Counted from the stretch's first letter, positions 8,559 through 17,967 are shown. The stretch is 64,000 nt of DNA from Caballeronia megalochromosomata (GCA_001580565.1 LRBF01000262.1:25457-89456), one strand, 5' to 3'. Notes: generated by a model not told the origin, from the sequence alone. Made by a program: numbers and translations.

Positions 8559-11162
8559 ATGCCGCTCGAAAGCCCGGATCTCGACGATCGCAGCTTCGAC
8601 GATCTCGTCGACGAAGCAACCCGGCGCGTGCGCCTTGCGTGTCCCGCATGGACCGACCTGGGCGCGAGCGATCCGGGCATCGTGCTGCTGGAGGCGTTCG
8701 CCTTCCTGACACACGGCATGATGCGCAGCTTCAATCGCATGCCCGCGCGCGCGTACGTCGAATTCCTGCGGCTCATCGACGTGCATCGCATGCCGCCGCG
8801 CGCGGCGCGCGTCAAGCTGCGCTTCTCGATCCAGCAGCCCGCCGCCGGGCCGGTCGCCATTCCAATGCATACGCGCGTAACGGTGGGACGCGGGGGCGCG
8901 GACCAGCCCGCGCCCGTGTTCATGACCGTCGAAGCGGCGCAGATCGCGGCGGGCGCGACGAGCGTCGACGTGATGGCGCTTCAGGCCGAGTGGATCGCGG
9001 CCGAGCCGGCCGGCACCGGTTCGGGGGAACCGCGACAGACCGTGCGGTTGCACAGTCCTCCGGTAATCGCGCCGGTTGCGGGCTTCGACGCGCTGATCGT
9101 CGGCATCGCCGAGCCGTCGCTTGCGCCCTCGGAGCGCGCCGGGTATCGCAGTCATGGCAACCGGATGTATCGGCTGTGCCGCGAAGTGGCGCGCTTCATG
9201 GACGACGATACGGCCGGCGGCTGCGCATTCAAGATCGATCGCGTGAGCGGCCTCATCACGTTCGCGCCGTCGCTGGGCGCGCGGCGCGCGGACGCAGGCA
9301 CGCCGCCCCGCGTGGAGCATGTCGCGGAGGTGCCCGCCGCGGGCATGGACATCCTCGTGTGGTACGCGCGCGGCGGCGGCCCCGAGGGCAACGTCGCGGC
9401 GGGTTCGCTCACGGTCCTGAAGGACGTGATTCCCGGCGTGAGCGTGACCAATCCCGAGCGCGCGACGGGCGGCGTAGCGGCGGAAACCGTCGAAAACGCG
9501 CTATTGCGCGGACCGCAGTCACTGCATTCGCTGGAACGCGCGGTGACGGCGCGCGACTTCGAGATGCTGGCGGAGCGCCATGCGGGCGCTTCGCGCGCGA
9601 AGGCGTTCACGCAGGCGGACATGTGGGAACACGCGGTGCCGGGCACGGTGAAGATCCTGCTGGTGCCGGCGTGGCCGGAATCGCTGTCGCGCTCGGATGC
9701 GAGCGTGAGCGCGAAGCGCCTCGAAGAGCAGGAAAGCGCCGCATCGCTCGCGGAGATCGATGCGTCCTTCAACGATCTGAAGCCGCTCGGCACGCGCTGC
9801 GAGGCCGGCTGGGTGCGCTACAAGACGGTCAGCGTCCAGGCGGACGTGCGTGTCTATCGCGGCGAGGATCCGGAGGCCGTGAAGGCGCGCGTCCTGAAGA
9901 ATCTCCATGAGGCGATCAACCCGCTGCCCGTTTCGCGCAAGCGGCGCGGCTGGCCGTTCGGCGAGCCGTTACGCGTGTCGCACGTGTACGACCTGATCCT
10001 GTCGGAGAAGTCGGTGAGCTACGTCGAGAAGGTGCGGCTCGTCGTCGACGATGTGCCCGATCGCAACGTGCTCGCGATCGCGGCGGATCTGCACCAGCCA
10101 CAGACGTGGTACGCCGGCGCGAACGACACGCTGTTTCGCTCGATGAACGACGGCAACAGCTGGGAGCGCGTGGCCTCGCTCGACGCGAGCGCCACGCTCG
10201 TCGCGCCGCATCCCGGATGCAAGGGATGGCTCGCGGTCGTGTCGCGCGCGGACAAGACGTCGAAGGTTCACTTTTCGCGCGACTGCGGCGAAACCTGGCA
10301 ACCGGCGACGGCGTCCTTCGGGCTCGCGATCGAGGACATCGCGTGGCTCACACGGTCCGACGGCGAAGTGCTGCTGATCGCGACGACGCAGGGCCTGTAT
10401 GAGCTCTCGCTCACCGCACCGGCGCCCACGCCGGTGCAGATCGTCGTCGATCCGGCGATCGAGGCGCTCGGCATCAACGCGATCACCGTGTTCACCGATG
10501 TGCGCGGCGCGGTCAACGTCGCGGTGAGCGCGCAGCGCAATCGCGGCGTGTTCCTTTCGACCGATGCGGGCAAGCCCGGCAGTTTCGTCCCGATCGGCCT
10601 CAACGAAGAAAACGTGCGCACGCTCGCCGTTCAAAAAATCGGTCCTCGCTCGTTTATCTGGGCAGGGTCGGCGATTCCGGGCAACGAGGCGGGCAAGGGT
10701 CTGCATCGCTGGGAGGCAACCGGCTCGACTCAGTCGTCCGACGGCTGGCGGCAATACGGCAAGGACTGGTCGGGCGGCAGTTGCAATTCGATCGCATTTG
10801 ATGGAGGCATCGTGTACGCGGCAACGCATCACTCAGGCGTGGTGAAGCTCGACAGCGAGGCGCAGGACCCCGGCTGGACCACGCGCAGCTTGCGCAGCAG
10901 GCTGCCCGCGCGTGATCAGGCGGGTGGCGAGGACAAGCGCATCTTTCTGCCGGTGAGCGCTGTCGCGACGATGCCGACTGCCGCGTTCGTGCTCGCGGGC
11001 GGCGAGGAAGGCGTGTATCGCACCGATGACGGCGGGGCCACATACGAGAACGTGTCGCTGCACGCGATCGGCGACCGCATCACGTTGCCGCGCACCTGGC
11101 TGCTTTGCTCGGGCGCGCACGACATCAAGGTGCAAATGGAAGATGAAAGCGGCAAGGATTGA
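8559..11162 (+). CDS. Baseplate J-like protein (Pvc11-like) with C-terminal BNR beta-propeller
   Basis: The product is 867 residues. Residues 1-500 are a baseplate J/gp6-like wedge: FDDLVDEATRRVRLACPAWT, LGASDPGIVLLEAFAFLTHG, then LERAVTARDFEMLAERHAGA and later VSHVYDLILSEKSVSYVEKV. From about residue 515 the sequence changes to BNR/Asp-box repeats: LFRSMNDGNSWERVASL, VHFSRDCGETWQPA, a degenerate STDAGKPGSF and YRTDDGGATYENVSL, typical of sialidase-like beta-propellers. J proteins of CIS usually end near the first part. The appended propeller may decorate the baseplate or bind glycans. It overlaps the next gene by 20 bases. Confidence 0.9.
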   Translation: MPLESPDLDDRSFDDLVDEATRRVRLACPAWTDLGASDPGIVLLEAFAFLTHGMMRSFNRMPARAYVEFLRLIDVHRMPPRAARVKLRFSIQQPAAGPVAIPMHTRVTVGRGGADQPAPVFMTVEAAQIAAGATSVDVMALQAEWIAAEPAGTGSGEPRQTVRLHSPPVIAPVAGFDALIVGIAEPSLAPSERAGYRSHGNRMYRLCREVARFMDDDTAGGCAFKIDRVSGLITFAPSLGARRADAGTPPRVEHVAEVPAAGMDILVWYARGGGPEGNVAAGSLTVLKDVIPGVSVTNPERATGGVAAETVENALLRGPQSLHSLERAVTARDFEMLAERHAGASRAKAFTQADMWEHAVPGTVKILLVPAWPESLSRSDASVSAKRLEEQESAASLAEIDASFNDLKPLGTRCEAGWVRYKTVSVQADVRVYRGEDPEAVKARVLKNLHEAINPLPVSRKRRGWPFGEPLRVSHVYDLILSEKSVSYVEKVRLVVDDVPDRNVLAIAADLHQPQTWYAGANDTLFRSMNDGNSWERVASLDASATLVAPHPGCKGWLAVVSRADKTSKVHFSRDCGETWQPATASFGLAIEDIAWLTRSDGEVLLIATTQGLYELSLTAPAPTPVQIVVDPAIEALGINAITVFTDVRGAVNVAVSAQRNRGVFLSTDAGKPGSFVPIGLNEENVRTLAVQKIGPRSFIWAGSAIPGNEAGKGLHRWEATGSTQSSDGWRQYGKDWSGGSCNSIAFDGGIVYAATHHSGVVKLDSEAQDPGWTTRSLRSRLPARDQAGGEDKRIFLPVSAVATMPTAAFVLAGGEEGVYRTDDGGATYENVSLHAIGDRITLPRTWLLCSGAHDIKVQMEDESGKD

Positions 11163-11709
11163 GACGCTGCTGCCGTTTCTGTTCCGGCAGGCATGGCAGA
11201 ACGGCAACCCGGTCGTCGTTGCGTTGCTCTACGTGATGGAAGACCTGCACGCGCGGCCCGAAGAGATCCTCGCCAATCTCGATGCGTGGTTCGATCCGCT
11301 GCGCGCCCCCGATTCCTTCGTGCCGTGGCTCGCGCGCTGGGTCGATCTCGACCGCTTCTTCACGCAGTCCTCGCGGGACAGCGGGGTCGAGTGCACCGGG
11401 CATTCGCCGTTGTCGGTCGGGCTCGCGCGTCTACGGGAGCTGATCCGCGAGGCGAGCTATCTGTCGAAATGGCGCGGCACGCGCAGGGGGTTGACGGCGT
11501 TTCTGGAGACGGCCATCGGCGTGTCGGGATTCGAGGTCGACGAAGAAGTGCCGGGGACGGACGGCGCGGTGAAATCCTTTCACATCCGCGTGCGAGTCCC
11601 CGAGGCGGCGCAAGCGCATCTGGTGCTGATCGAACAGATCGTCCAGTCAGAGAAGCCGGCGCATGTCACCTATGAAGTGCAAGTCGCGACCAGCGCACAA
11701 GGAGATTGA
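11143..11709 (+). CDS. Phage tail protein I-like baseplate component (Pvc12-like)
   Basis: The product is 188 residues from an ATG inside the end of the J gene, with GGAAG just before it. The motifs IETLLPFLFRQA, ALLYVMEDLHARPEEILANL and WFDPLRAPDSFVPWLARWVD followed by LRELIREASYLSKWRGTRRG and LTAFLETAIGVSGFEV fit the TIGR02242/gpI family, which closes the baseplate wedge with J. It ends 2 bases before the PASTA-domain gene, so structural and membrane genes are in one transcript. No tail fibre gene follows. Confidence 0.88.
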   Translation: MKAARIETLLPFLFRQAWQNGNPVVVALLYVMEDLHARPEEILANLDAWFDPLRAPDSFVPWLARWVDLDRFFTQSSRDSGVECTGHSPLSVGLARLRELIREASYLSKWRGTRRGLTAFLETAIGVSGFEVDEEVPGTDGAVKSFHIRVRVPEAAQAHLVLIEQIVQSEKPAHVTYEVQVATSAQGD

Positions 11710-11711
11710 CC

Positions 11712-12728
11712 ATGGCTCAGAGCTTTTCGATCACGGCAGGCAACCCGACCTGCAAGTTGAACCCCGACCGGCAGGCGGAATCGACGTTCACCCTTACCAA
11801 CTCGAACGGCGCGGACAAGTTGCTCGGGCAGATCAAGGTGCGCCCGCTCGGCGAGGCGCAGAGTTCATGGTTCACCATCGGCGACCAGCCGGAGCGCACC
11901 ACGCAGATCGAGCAGGAGTTCAAGCAGGGCACGCATCAGGTGCGGGTGAAGATCAACGTGCCGCCGAAAGTCGCGCCGGGCAAGTACAGCTTCAGGATCG
12001 ACGCGATTTCCTCCGATCATCCGGACGATGACTACACGGAAGGCCAGACCGTGACGATCGAAGTGCCCGAGGCGGCGACTGTCTCGCCGCCGCCGTCCCG
12101 CTGGCCGTGGATCGCGCTCGCGGCGGCCGTCGTCGTGGCGGTGGCGGGCGTCGGTGCCTTCATCGCGCTGAAGCCCAAGCCGACGGTTCCGGCCGGGCTC
12201 GCCGGCGTTTCATACGAACAGGCGGCTTCGGCCGTGACGGCGGCGGGTCTCGTCCCGGCGCGCAAGGACCAGCCCACGAACTCGCAGCCGGCGAACAGCG
12301 TCATCGCGGTGACGCCGAATTCCGGCGAGCACGTCGATAAAGGCGCCACCGTCACGCTCACGGTCGCGACGTCGCAGGCGCCGCCGCCGCCGCAGCCGCC
12401 GGTGATCGTCGAGATTTCCAACCCCATGGTCGAAGTCACGACCCCGCAGAACAAGAAGGAAATGGTTGCGCTCGACTATTGCCTGAACTGGGCCGCCAAC
12501 TGCGGCAAGCCGGCCGCCGATGCCTACTGCAAGAGCCACAACTATGCGGCCTCGCAGTCACTCGACAAAAAGGATAACGATCCAACGACGGCGGTGATCA
12601 GCACCGGTCAGATGTGCACGGCGCCCAACTGCACCCGCATCGTCGCCGTGCGGTGCGTGAAGCGCCCGGTGCTGATGTTCAACCCCAACCTGATCCTTTC
12701 GCCACAAGCACGGCAGCTCGCGCATTGA
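11712..12728 (+). CDS. Bitopic membrane protein with periplasmic PASTA domain
   Basis: A 338-residue protein with AAGGAG before the ATG. Residues 1-120 are a beta-rich cytoplasmic domain without signal peptide (FSITAGNPTCKLNPDRQAES, FTLTNSNGADKLLGQIKVRP). Residues 127-149 form a transmembrane helix (WIALAAAVVVAVAGVGAFIA). Residues 153-217 match a PASTA repeat (GLAGVSYEQAASAVTAAGLV, NSVIAVTPNSGEHVDKGATV). A Pro-rich spacer leads to a C-terminal domain with five to six Cys (DYCLNWAANCGKPAADAYCK). PASTA domains bind peptidoglycan in Ser/Thr kinases and PBPs, so this may anchor the system to the inner membrane and wall. That role is inference from topology and operon position. Confidence 0.72.
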   Translation: MAQSFSITAGNPTCKLNPDRQAESTFTLTNSNGADKLLGQIKVRPLGEAQSSWFTIGDQPERTTQIEQEFKQGTHQVRVKINVPPKVAPGKYSFRIDAISSDHPDDDYTEGQTVTIEVPEAATVSPPPSRWPWIALAAAVVVAVAGVGAFIALKPKPTVPAGLAGVSYEQAASAVTAAGLVPARKDQPTNSQPANSVIAVTPNSGEHVDKGATVTLTVATSQAPPPPQPPVIVEISNPMVEVTTPQNKKEMVALDYCLNWAANCGKPAADAYCKSHNYAASQSLDKKDNDPTTAVISTGQMCTAPNCTRIVAVRCVKRPVLMFNPNLILSPQARQLAH

Positions 12729-12814
12729 CGGGATCGGAGCGCAGATCACCTGCGGTCCGTCGTGCGGCGGTCCGCGCGTGAAGTCGTGATGTTCATTTTT
12801 CAATGGAGAAAACC

Positions 12815-13027
12815 ATGAAGCTCGGAATGACGATTGTCGGTTTGCTGTTCGGTATCTGGGTGCTGCTCGATGCGATTTTTGGCTGGGGCGGCGTGCGCCA
12901 GGTCTGGATCAACTTTGTCGAGGGCAATCCGCCCGCGGGCACGGCCGAGCGGATCGGTCAGGGGGCGGTCGGCGGGATTTTCGTCGTGCTCGCGGTCCTG
13001 CTCTTCGCTGGCGTGCCGATGCCGTGA
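12815..13027 (+). CDS. Small two-helix membrane protein
   Basis: The product is 70 residues from the ATG at 12815 (MKLGMTIVGLLFGIWVLLDA); an ATG at 12803 only supplies the GGAG site. Two hydrophobic helices flank a polar loop with FVEGNPPAGTAERIGQG. I recognise no family. It overlaps the next gene by one base (TGATG), so it is translationally coupled to it and belongs to the membrane part of the injection operon. Confidence 0.65.
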   Translation: MKLGMTIVGLLFGIWVLLDAIFGWGGVRQVWINFVEGNPPAGTAERIGQGAVGGIFVVLAVLLFAGVPMP

Positions 13028-13515
13028 TGAACCCCGCACAGCGCAAGTTCATGGTCTTTCTGGCGCTCTTCGGCGTGCTCGGCGCGCTCGTCGCCCTGTG
13101 GGGGTTCGGCCGGCGCGCCGACCCCTCCGGCGCCGGGACGAACCGGGAGCGGGCGGAGCAGTTCACGCCTGCGCCGCCGCTGCGCATGATGAGCACGCCG
13201 CTCATCGCCCTGCGGCCGAAGCTGAAGCTGGATCAGCGCGAGTTCGTAGTCGGCGCGGCGGCGCGCCCCGTCACGATACCGGTGCCGGCGCAGCCCGAGA
13301 GCAAGCAGCGTTTCGGCCGGTTCACGCTGAGCAGGGGACTTAACGGGCAGATCGACTATCACGACGACGCGACGGACACCACGACGGATTTGAAGGATCA
13401 GCAGGTCCTGCTGCCGGCGCAGGCGAACCGCGACAACATCATCGCGATGCATGCGGGCGGGCGCCTCACGCTCATCTGCAGGATCGGCCCGACGTGTGTC
13501 TTCGAATTGAACTAG
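13027..13515 (+). CDS. Single-pass membrane protein, unassigned
   Basis: A 162-residue protein with one N-terminal transmembrane helix (FMVFLALFGVLGALVALWGF) and a periplasmic domain of about 130 residues (TPLIALRPKLKLDQREFVVG, FGRFTLSRGLNGQIDYHDDA, ending CRIGPTCVFELN). It could start at the GTG of 13024 or the ATG of 13027; the ATG overlaps the previous stop. No known family is visible. Its context suggests an accessory of the membrane platform formed with the PASTA protein and the neighbouring multi-pass protein. Confidence 0.65.
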   Translation: MNPAQRKFMVFLALFGVLGALVALWGFGRRADPSGAGTNRERAEQFTPAPPLRMMSTPLIALRPKLKLDQREFVVGAAARPVTIPVPAQPESKQRFGRFTLSRGLNGQIDYHDDATDTTTDLKDQQVLLPAQANRDNIIAMHAGGRLTLICRIGPTCVFELN

Positions 13516-13529
13516 GCGACGAGGCAATC

Positions 13530-14210
13530 ATGAATTCGACGGAACTGCGCAGGCCGCTGCTGTTCGCCGCGCTCGGCATCGCCGTGCTAATCGCGCTCAT
13601 CGAGCTCGGACTTGGCTGGCGCAGCGAACTGCTGGGCGGGACGTCGCCGGCCCGGCCGGGGCATGGCATTGCCTACCTGATCTGCATCGACGCGCTGCTG
13701 CTGTATTCGCTCAGTCTGATGACAGTGTCGATCTTCCTGCCGCGCGAATTCACCGGAAGGCTGCAAGGCGTGATCGGCATCGTCGCATCGCTGCTCGGGC
13801 TGTTGCTCTTCGTACTGATGTTCATGTTCGCGCTGCAGTTGCTGATTCTGATGGTCTCGCTGCTGCTCGCGCCGCTGTTCGGCACCATCGCGTACTTTGC
13901 GCTGTTCGCCGAGTTCAACCGCAGCGGCGCGGCCGCGACCCTGGGTCTGCTGCTCCTGCTCAAGCTCGGGGCCGCGGGCGCGCTGGTGCTGGCGCATCCG
14001 CGCTTCATCGAGAACAAGAGTCTCGTCGTGCTGCTCGCGCTGTCGCTCGGCTGTACTTTTCTCGTGGGCGTGCTGCTGGCGTTTCCACCGGGGTTTCTCG
14101 TCAGCATCACGGACATGATAGGTGCCGTGATAGCCGCGGGGATCGGCATCATCATGGGCGGGGTGCTGCTGGTCGGATCGTGCGTGGCGGCCGTGAAGGC
14201 GGTCGTCTGA
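13530..14210 (+). CDS. Polytopic membrane protein, unassigned
   Basis: The product is 226 residues with about six hydrophobic helices: LLFAALGIAVLIALIELGLG, IAYLICIDALLLYSLSLMTV, LQGVIGIVASLLGLLLFVLM, MFALQLLILMVSLLLAPLFG, ATLGLLLLLKLGAAGALVLA, and two near the C-terminus. A GACGAGG site precedes the ATG, and the in-frame GTG/ATG upstream lies inside the previous gene. No catalytic motif is seen. It ends 9 bases before the CHAT protease gene and is probably part of the same envelope module. Confidence 0.68.
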   Translation: MNSTELRRPLLFAALGIAVLIALIELGLGWRSELLGGTSPARPGHGIAYLICIDALLLYSLSLMTVSIFLPREFTGRLQGVIGIVASLLGLLLFVLMFMFALQLLILMVSLLLAPLFGTIAYFALFAEFNRSGAAATLGLLLLLKLGAAGALVLAHPRFIENKSLVVLLALSLGCTFLVGVLLAFPPGFLVSITDMIGAVIAAGIGIIMGGVLLVGSCVAAVKAVV

Positions 14211-14219
14211 GGCCGGATC

Positions 14220-17159
14220 ATGACGACGCGACCTCTTGCACCCACGCTCGCATCCGCCTTCGCGCGATGCGGCCGCGCCGCCCGCGGCTGGACCGCCGTG
14301 CTCGTCTGCATGATGGCAGTCTGCGCCTGCCAGTCGACGCTCACGCAAGCGCCGCCGCAGGAAGATGAAAGCGTGCTGGCCGGGCGCGGCGCGCGCGCCT
14401 TGCGCGAGCAGGACTATGCGACCGCGCGGCGCGACCTGACGCGCGCGGTGGAGCGTGCGCGGGAGCAGCGGCGAGATGCCGACGCGGCGCCGCTGCTCGT
14501 GCAGCTCGCCGCCGCCGACGAAGGTCTCGGCGACTACGCCAGCGAGCTCGCGCATGCGAGAGAAGCGCAGTCGATCGCCGCGCGCTTAGGCGACCGCGCG
14601 ACCGACGCCGCCGCGAGCAATCGCGTCAGCTTCTGTCTGCGCCAGCGCGGCGAAATCGATGCCGCGCTCGACGAGGCACGGCGCGCACTCGCGATCGCGC
14701 CCGAACAGGACGCCGACACTCGCGCCGACAGCCTGCGCAACATCAGCGCAGCCTGGGTCGACAAGGGCGGCTATGACGCCGCCACGCCGTATCTCGAACA
14801 GGCGCTCGCGACGGCCCGCGCGCGCGGCTCGGACAGCGCACAGGCGCGGGCGCTGGGCGAGATGGGCTTGCTGTATGAGAAGCGCGGCGACTACGTGAAT
14901 GCCTTGACGGCATACCGGCAATCGCTCGCGCTGCGCGACAAGACCGGAGACCGCACCGGGGCGGGCCGGATGCTGGGCGATATCTGCATCGTACAGATGC
15001 TTGTCGGCGATGCTGAAGGCGCACAGGCAAGCTGCACACAGTCTCTCGAGATCGCGCGGCTCATCGGCGACCGCGCTCTCGAGGCGGGCGATCTGAACAA
15101 CCTCGGGGACACGGCCCTGCGGCAAGCGCGCTATGCCAGTGCGCTGAACTACTACGCGCAGTCCATTGCGATCAAGCGCGCGCTCGGCGACAGGCCGGGC
15201 GAGGCGCGGGCGCTCGGCAATGTCGGCGTCGCGAATTTGCGCCTCGAACGTTACGACGCCGCCGCCGACGCATTGCGAAGCGCGCTGTCAATCAGGGAAG
15301 CGCTCGCGGATGTGCCGGGCCAGAGCAACACGCACCTGAACCTCGGCTATCTGTACCTAGCGCAGCATCGGTCCGCCGATGCGCTCGTCGAATTTCAGAT
15401 GGTGCTCGGACTGGAGGGCGAGCGCGGCCGGCCCGAAGTCGAATGGCGCGCCTTCGACGGCCTGAGCCAGCTGTACGCGACCGGCGACTTCGCCAGCAGG
15501 CCGATGGCCATCGTATTCGGAAAGGCGGCTGTCAACACCATCCAGACGATGCGAGCCAAGGCCAGCACGCTCGATCAGCAACTCCAGGCCGCTTTTTTGA
15601 CCGACAAACTTTTCGTATATCGACGGCTCGCGGACCTGCTGGTGAGCGAAGGGCGGTTCGGCGAAGCGATGACTGTGCTCGACATGCTCAAGCAGCAGGA
15701 GCTTTTCGATTACGTGCGCGGCGCGGCCCCGGCCGATCCACGCACCGCGCGTGCGACGAGCTCGAACAAGGAAACGGACGCTCTCGCGGACTATGCGGGC
15801 ATCAGCCGCGATCTCGTCGCCAGGAGCCGCGAGAAGGCCCTGCTCGTGAGCAGGCAGTCAGCAGGCAAGGCGACCGACGCCGACAAGCAGAGGCTCGCGC
15901 AAATCGACGGGGAATTCAAGAACGCTCGCGGCAAGTTCAACGCGTTGCCGCAGCAGGCGTTCGGGTCGAACGAATCCAGCATTCGCCCGGCCGACGTGAA
16001 GGATCTCCAGTCGATCGGAGCGCGCCTCGCCGAGTGGAAGCACGGCTCGGTGATGCTCACGTATTTCTTCGCGTCGGATCAACGGCTGCGCGCGTTTCTG
16101 AGCGCCCCGGACGACGGGGCGCAGTCGCCGCCCGTGTTGAAGGACATCGACATCGACCGCGCGCAGCTCGCCGCGCTGACGTTCAAGTTTGCGTCGTCGC
16201 TCAAGAATGCGTCGGCGCCCAGCCCGGCTCCCGAGGCGAGCAAGTTGTACGACCTGCTCGTCCGCATCTTCGAACCGGAGTTGAAGGCGCTCGACGCGCA
16301 CGTGATTCTCGTCTATCAGGACAGCTTTCTGCGCTATATCCCTTTCGCGGCGCTTTATGACGGTCACGGTTATCTCGTGCAGCGCTTCGCGTTCGTGACC
16401 TACCTGGCCGAATCCCGGGACGGGCTGTCCGCGCGGCCGCAGAAGGCCAAATGGCGCGCGGCCGCGTTTGGCGTCACGCGCCAGTACGGAAATTTTCCCG
16501 CGCTCGCGAATGTGCCGGACGAACTCGCGGCCATCGTCGGCAAACCAGGAACGAAGGGCGGCGGCGTATTTCCAGGCTCGGGTTACCTCGACGGCCAGTT
16601 CACCGAGCAGCGTCTGCAGGAGACGCTCGCGCTGCACGAGCCGTTTCCGATCGTGCATGTCGCGAGTCATTACATGTTTGATCCCGACAAGTCCGGCGGT
16701 TCGTTCCTCCTCCTCGGCGATGGCCGGCATCTGACGCTCGACGACATCGTCACCGGTGAGTTCAGCTTCGCGGGTATCGACTTGCTTACGCTGTCGGCCT
16801 GCGAAACGGCGCGCCCCTCCGACACCGCGGAGGGCCACGAGGTCGAAGGGCTCGCGGGATCGGTTCTGGAGAAGGGCGCGAAAGCCGTGCTCGCGACGCT
16901 CTGGCCCGTGGCGGACCGCAGCACGGCGCAGTTCATGGCGACGTTCTACCGCGAGAGCGTCAAGGCGGGGCAGACGAAGGGCGAAGCGCTGCGCGCGGCG
17001 CAGCTCGCTCTGCTGACGGGCAAGAGCGGCGGCGCGGGATCTGCGCGCGCCGCCCTCGACCAGGCGCCGGGCGCGAAGCCACCCCAGCAGCAACCGGCGG
17101 CCGGCTTCGCGAATCCGTATTTCTGGGCGCCCTTCGTGTTGATGGGCAACTGGCTCTAG
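14220..17159 (+). CDS. TPR-CHAT cysteine protease, predicted lipoprotein
   Basis: The product is 979 residues. The N-terminus has a hydrophobic segment ending in a lipobox-like VCAC (AVLVCMMAVCACQSTL), suggesting lipidation and periplasmic display. Residues about 45-420 are a run of TPR repeats (ALGEMGLLYEKRGDYVNALT, DLNNLGDTALRQARYASALN, ARALGNVGVANLRLERYDAA). The C-terminal CHAT domain (about 640-979) keeps the clan-CD dyad: His817 in HVASHYMF and Cys861 in LTLSACETA, followed by EVEGLAGSVLEKGAKAVLAT and LWPVADRSTAQFMATFY, the classical CHAT ending. CHAT proteases cleave partner proteins on a trigger sensed by TPRs. Close spacing to the membrane genes and to the caspase gene suggests a joint role. 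Confidence 0.92.
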   Translation: MTTRPLAPTLASAFARCGRAARGWTAVLVCMMAVCACQSTLTQAPPQEDESVLAGRGARALREQDYATARRDLTRAVERAREQRRDADAAPLLVQLAAADEGLGDYASELAHAREAQSIAARLGDRATDAAASNRVSFCLRQRGEIDAALDEARRALAIAPEQDADTRADSLRNISAAWVDKGGYDAATPYLEQALATARARGSDSAQARALGEMGLLYEKRGDYVNALTAYRQSLALRDKTGDRTGAGRMLGDICIVQMLVGDAEGAQASCTQSLEIARLIGDRALEAGDLNNLGDTALRQARYASALNYYAQSIAIKRALGDRPGEARALGNVGVANLRLERYDAAADALRSALSIREALADVPGQSNTHLNLGYLYLAQHRSADALVEFQMVLGLEGERGRPEVEWRAFDGLSQLYATGDFASRPMAIVFGKAAVNTIQTMRAKASTLDQQLQAAFLTDKLFVYRRLADLLVSEGRFGEAMTVLDMLKQQELFDYVRGAAPADPRTARATSSNKETDALADYAGISRDLVARSREKALLVSRQSAGKATDADKQRLAQIDGEFKNARGKFNALPQQAFGSNESSIRPADVKDLQSIGARLAEWKHGSVMLTYFFASDQRLRAFLSAPDDGAQSPPVLKDIDIDRAQLAALTFKFASSLKNASAPSPAPEASKLYDLLVRIFEPELKALDAHVILVYQDSFLRYIPFAALYDGHGYLVQRFAFVTYLAESRDGLSARPQKAKWRAAAFGVTRQYGNFPALANVPDELAAIVGKPGTKGGGVFPGSGYLDGQFTEQRLQETLALHEPFPIVHVASHYMFDPDKSGGSFLLLGDGRHLTLDDIVTGEFSFAGIDLLTLSACETARPSDTAEGHEVEGLAGSVLEKGAKAVLATLWPVADRSTAQFMATFYRESVKAGQTKGEALRAAQLALLTGKSGGAGSARAALDQAPGAKPPQQQPAAGFANPYFWAPFVLMGNWL

Positions 17160-17235
17160 CAAGTGCGACGAAACCGGTCGCGGGCGGGCTCGTGCATGGG
17201 CCTGCAAACATGTGTGGACGAGGAGGCATCGAGTG

Positions 17236-17967
17236 ATGAGATCGAGCAGCGTGAAATGCGCCGTGCGGGCAGCGGCATGGGTCATCGCGTGCGCAGCGGC
17301 GGGCTGCGGTCACGCGCCGGGCTCGGCGGAGTCGGCGGCATCGGCGGACATGCGGGACACGGCGGCGAACCACTTGCCGGATGGCGCGTTCCTCGAACCG
17401 GAAGACCGGGCGGCGCTGCCGCCGGGCGTTTCGATCCGGCCGGTTTATGCGAAGGGCATTTCCCTGACCAAGGTCAGCGAAGGCTTCGTGCCGAATCTCT
17501 ACGAGGACGTCGCGCGCTACTGCACGATCGGCTACGGGCACCTCGTCAAGCGTGCGCCGTGCAACGGCACCGAGCCCGCCGAATTTCTCGGCGGCCTGTC
17601 CGAGCCGCGCGGCGGCGAGTTGCTGGTCGCCGACATGCTCACGACGCAGCGTGCGGTGATGACCCTGCTTCAGATCGACGTCACCGACGGTCAGTACGCG
17701 GCGCTGTGCGACTTCACCTTCAACGTCGGGCCGTCGAATCTCAGGAAGTCGAAGCTGCTGCGTCTCGTCAATGCGCGCCAGTTCGATCAGGTGCCGGGCG
17801 AGCTGATCCTGTGGACCAAGGCAGGCGGCAAGGAGAACGACGGATTGAAGCGGCGGCGCGAGCGGGAAATCGCGTTGTTTTTCGACGGCCGGCCGGTGCC
17901 TAAGGCCGCCGCGCCCGAAGGGCTGAACCGTCCGCTCATCGACATCCGCACGGGCGAGCCCGGCTGA
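17236..17967 (+). CDS. T4-type lysozyme (GH24), predicted lipoprotein
   Basis: A 243-residue protein with AGGAGG before the ATG. The N-terminus (VRAAAWVIACAAAGCGHAPG) is a lipoprotein signal with Cys near residue 24. The GH24 domain starts near residue 70: Glu82 in KVSEGF, Asp91 in LYEDVARYC and Thr97 in CTIGYGHL have exactly the E-9-D-6-T spacing of T4 lysozyme. FTFNVGPSNLRKSKLL and ELILWTKAGGKENDGLKRRR complete the fold. It would cut peptidoglycan in the periplasm. Between two protease genes of the injection operon, it may open the wall for the machine or act as an effector. Confidence 0.93.
   Translation: MRSSSVKCAVRAAAWVIACAAAGCGHAPGSAESAASADMRDTAANHLPDGAFLEPEDRAALPPGVSIRPVYAKGISLTKVSEGFVPNLYEDVARYCTIGYGHLVKRAPCNGTEPAEFLGGLSEPRGGELLVADMLTTQRAVMTLLQIDVTDGQYAALCDFTFNVGPSNLRKSKLLRLVNARQFDQVPGELILWTKAGGKENDGLKRRREREIALFFDGRPVPKAAAPEGLNRPLIDIRTGEPG

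Noticed and set aside
1975..11709. Prophage or type VI secretion system
   Set aside because: No capsid, terminase, integrase, holin or portal genes argue against a prophage. No TssJLM, ClpV, TssBC pair or Hcp argue against T6SS. The CIS_tube and DUF4255 proteins point to an eCIS-like system.
15858..17285. 475-residue open frame on the minus strand
   Set aside because: Antisense to the CHAT domain gene; composition typical of a shadow frame.
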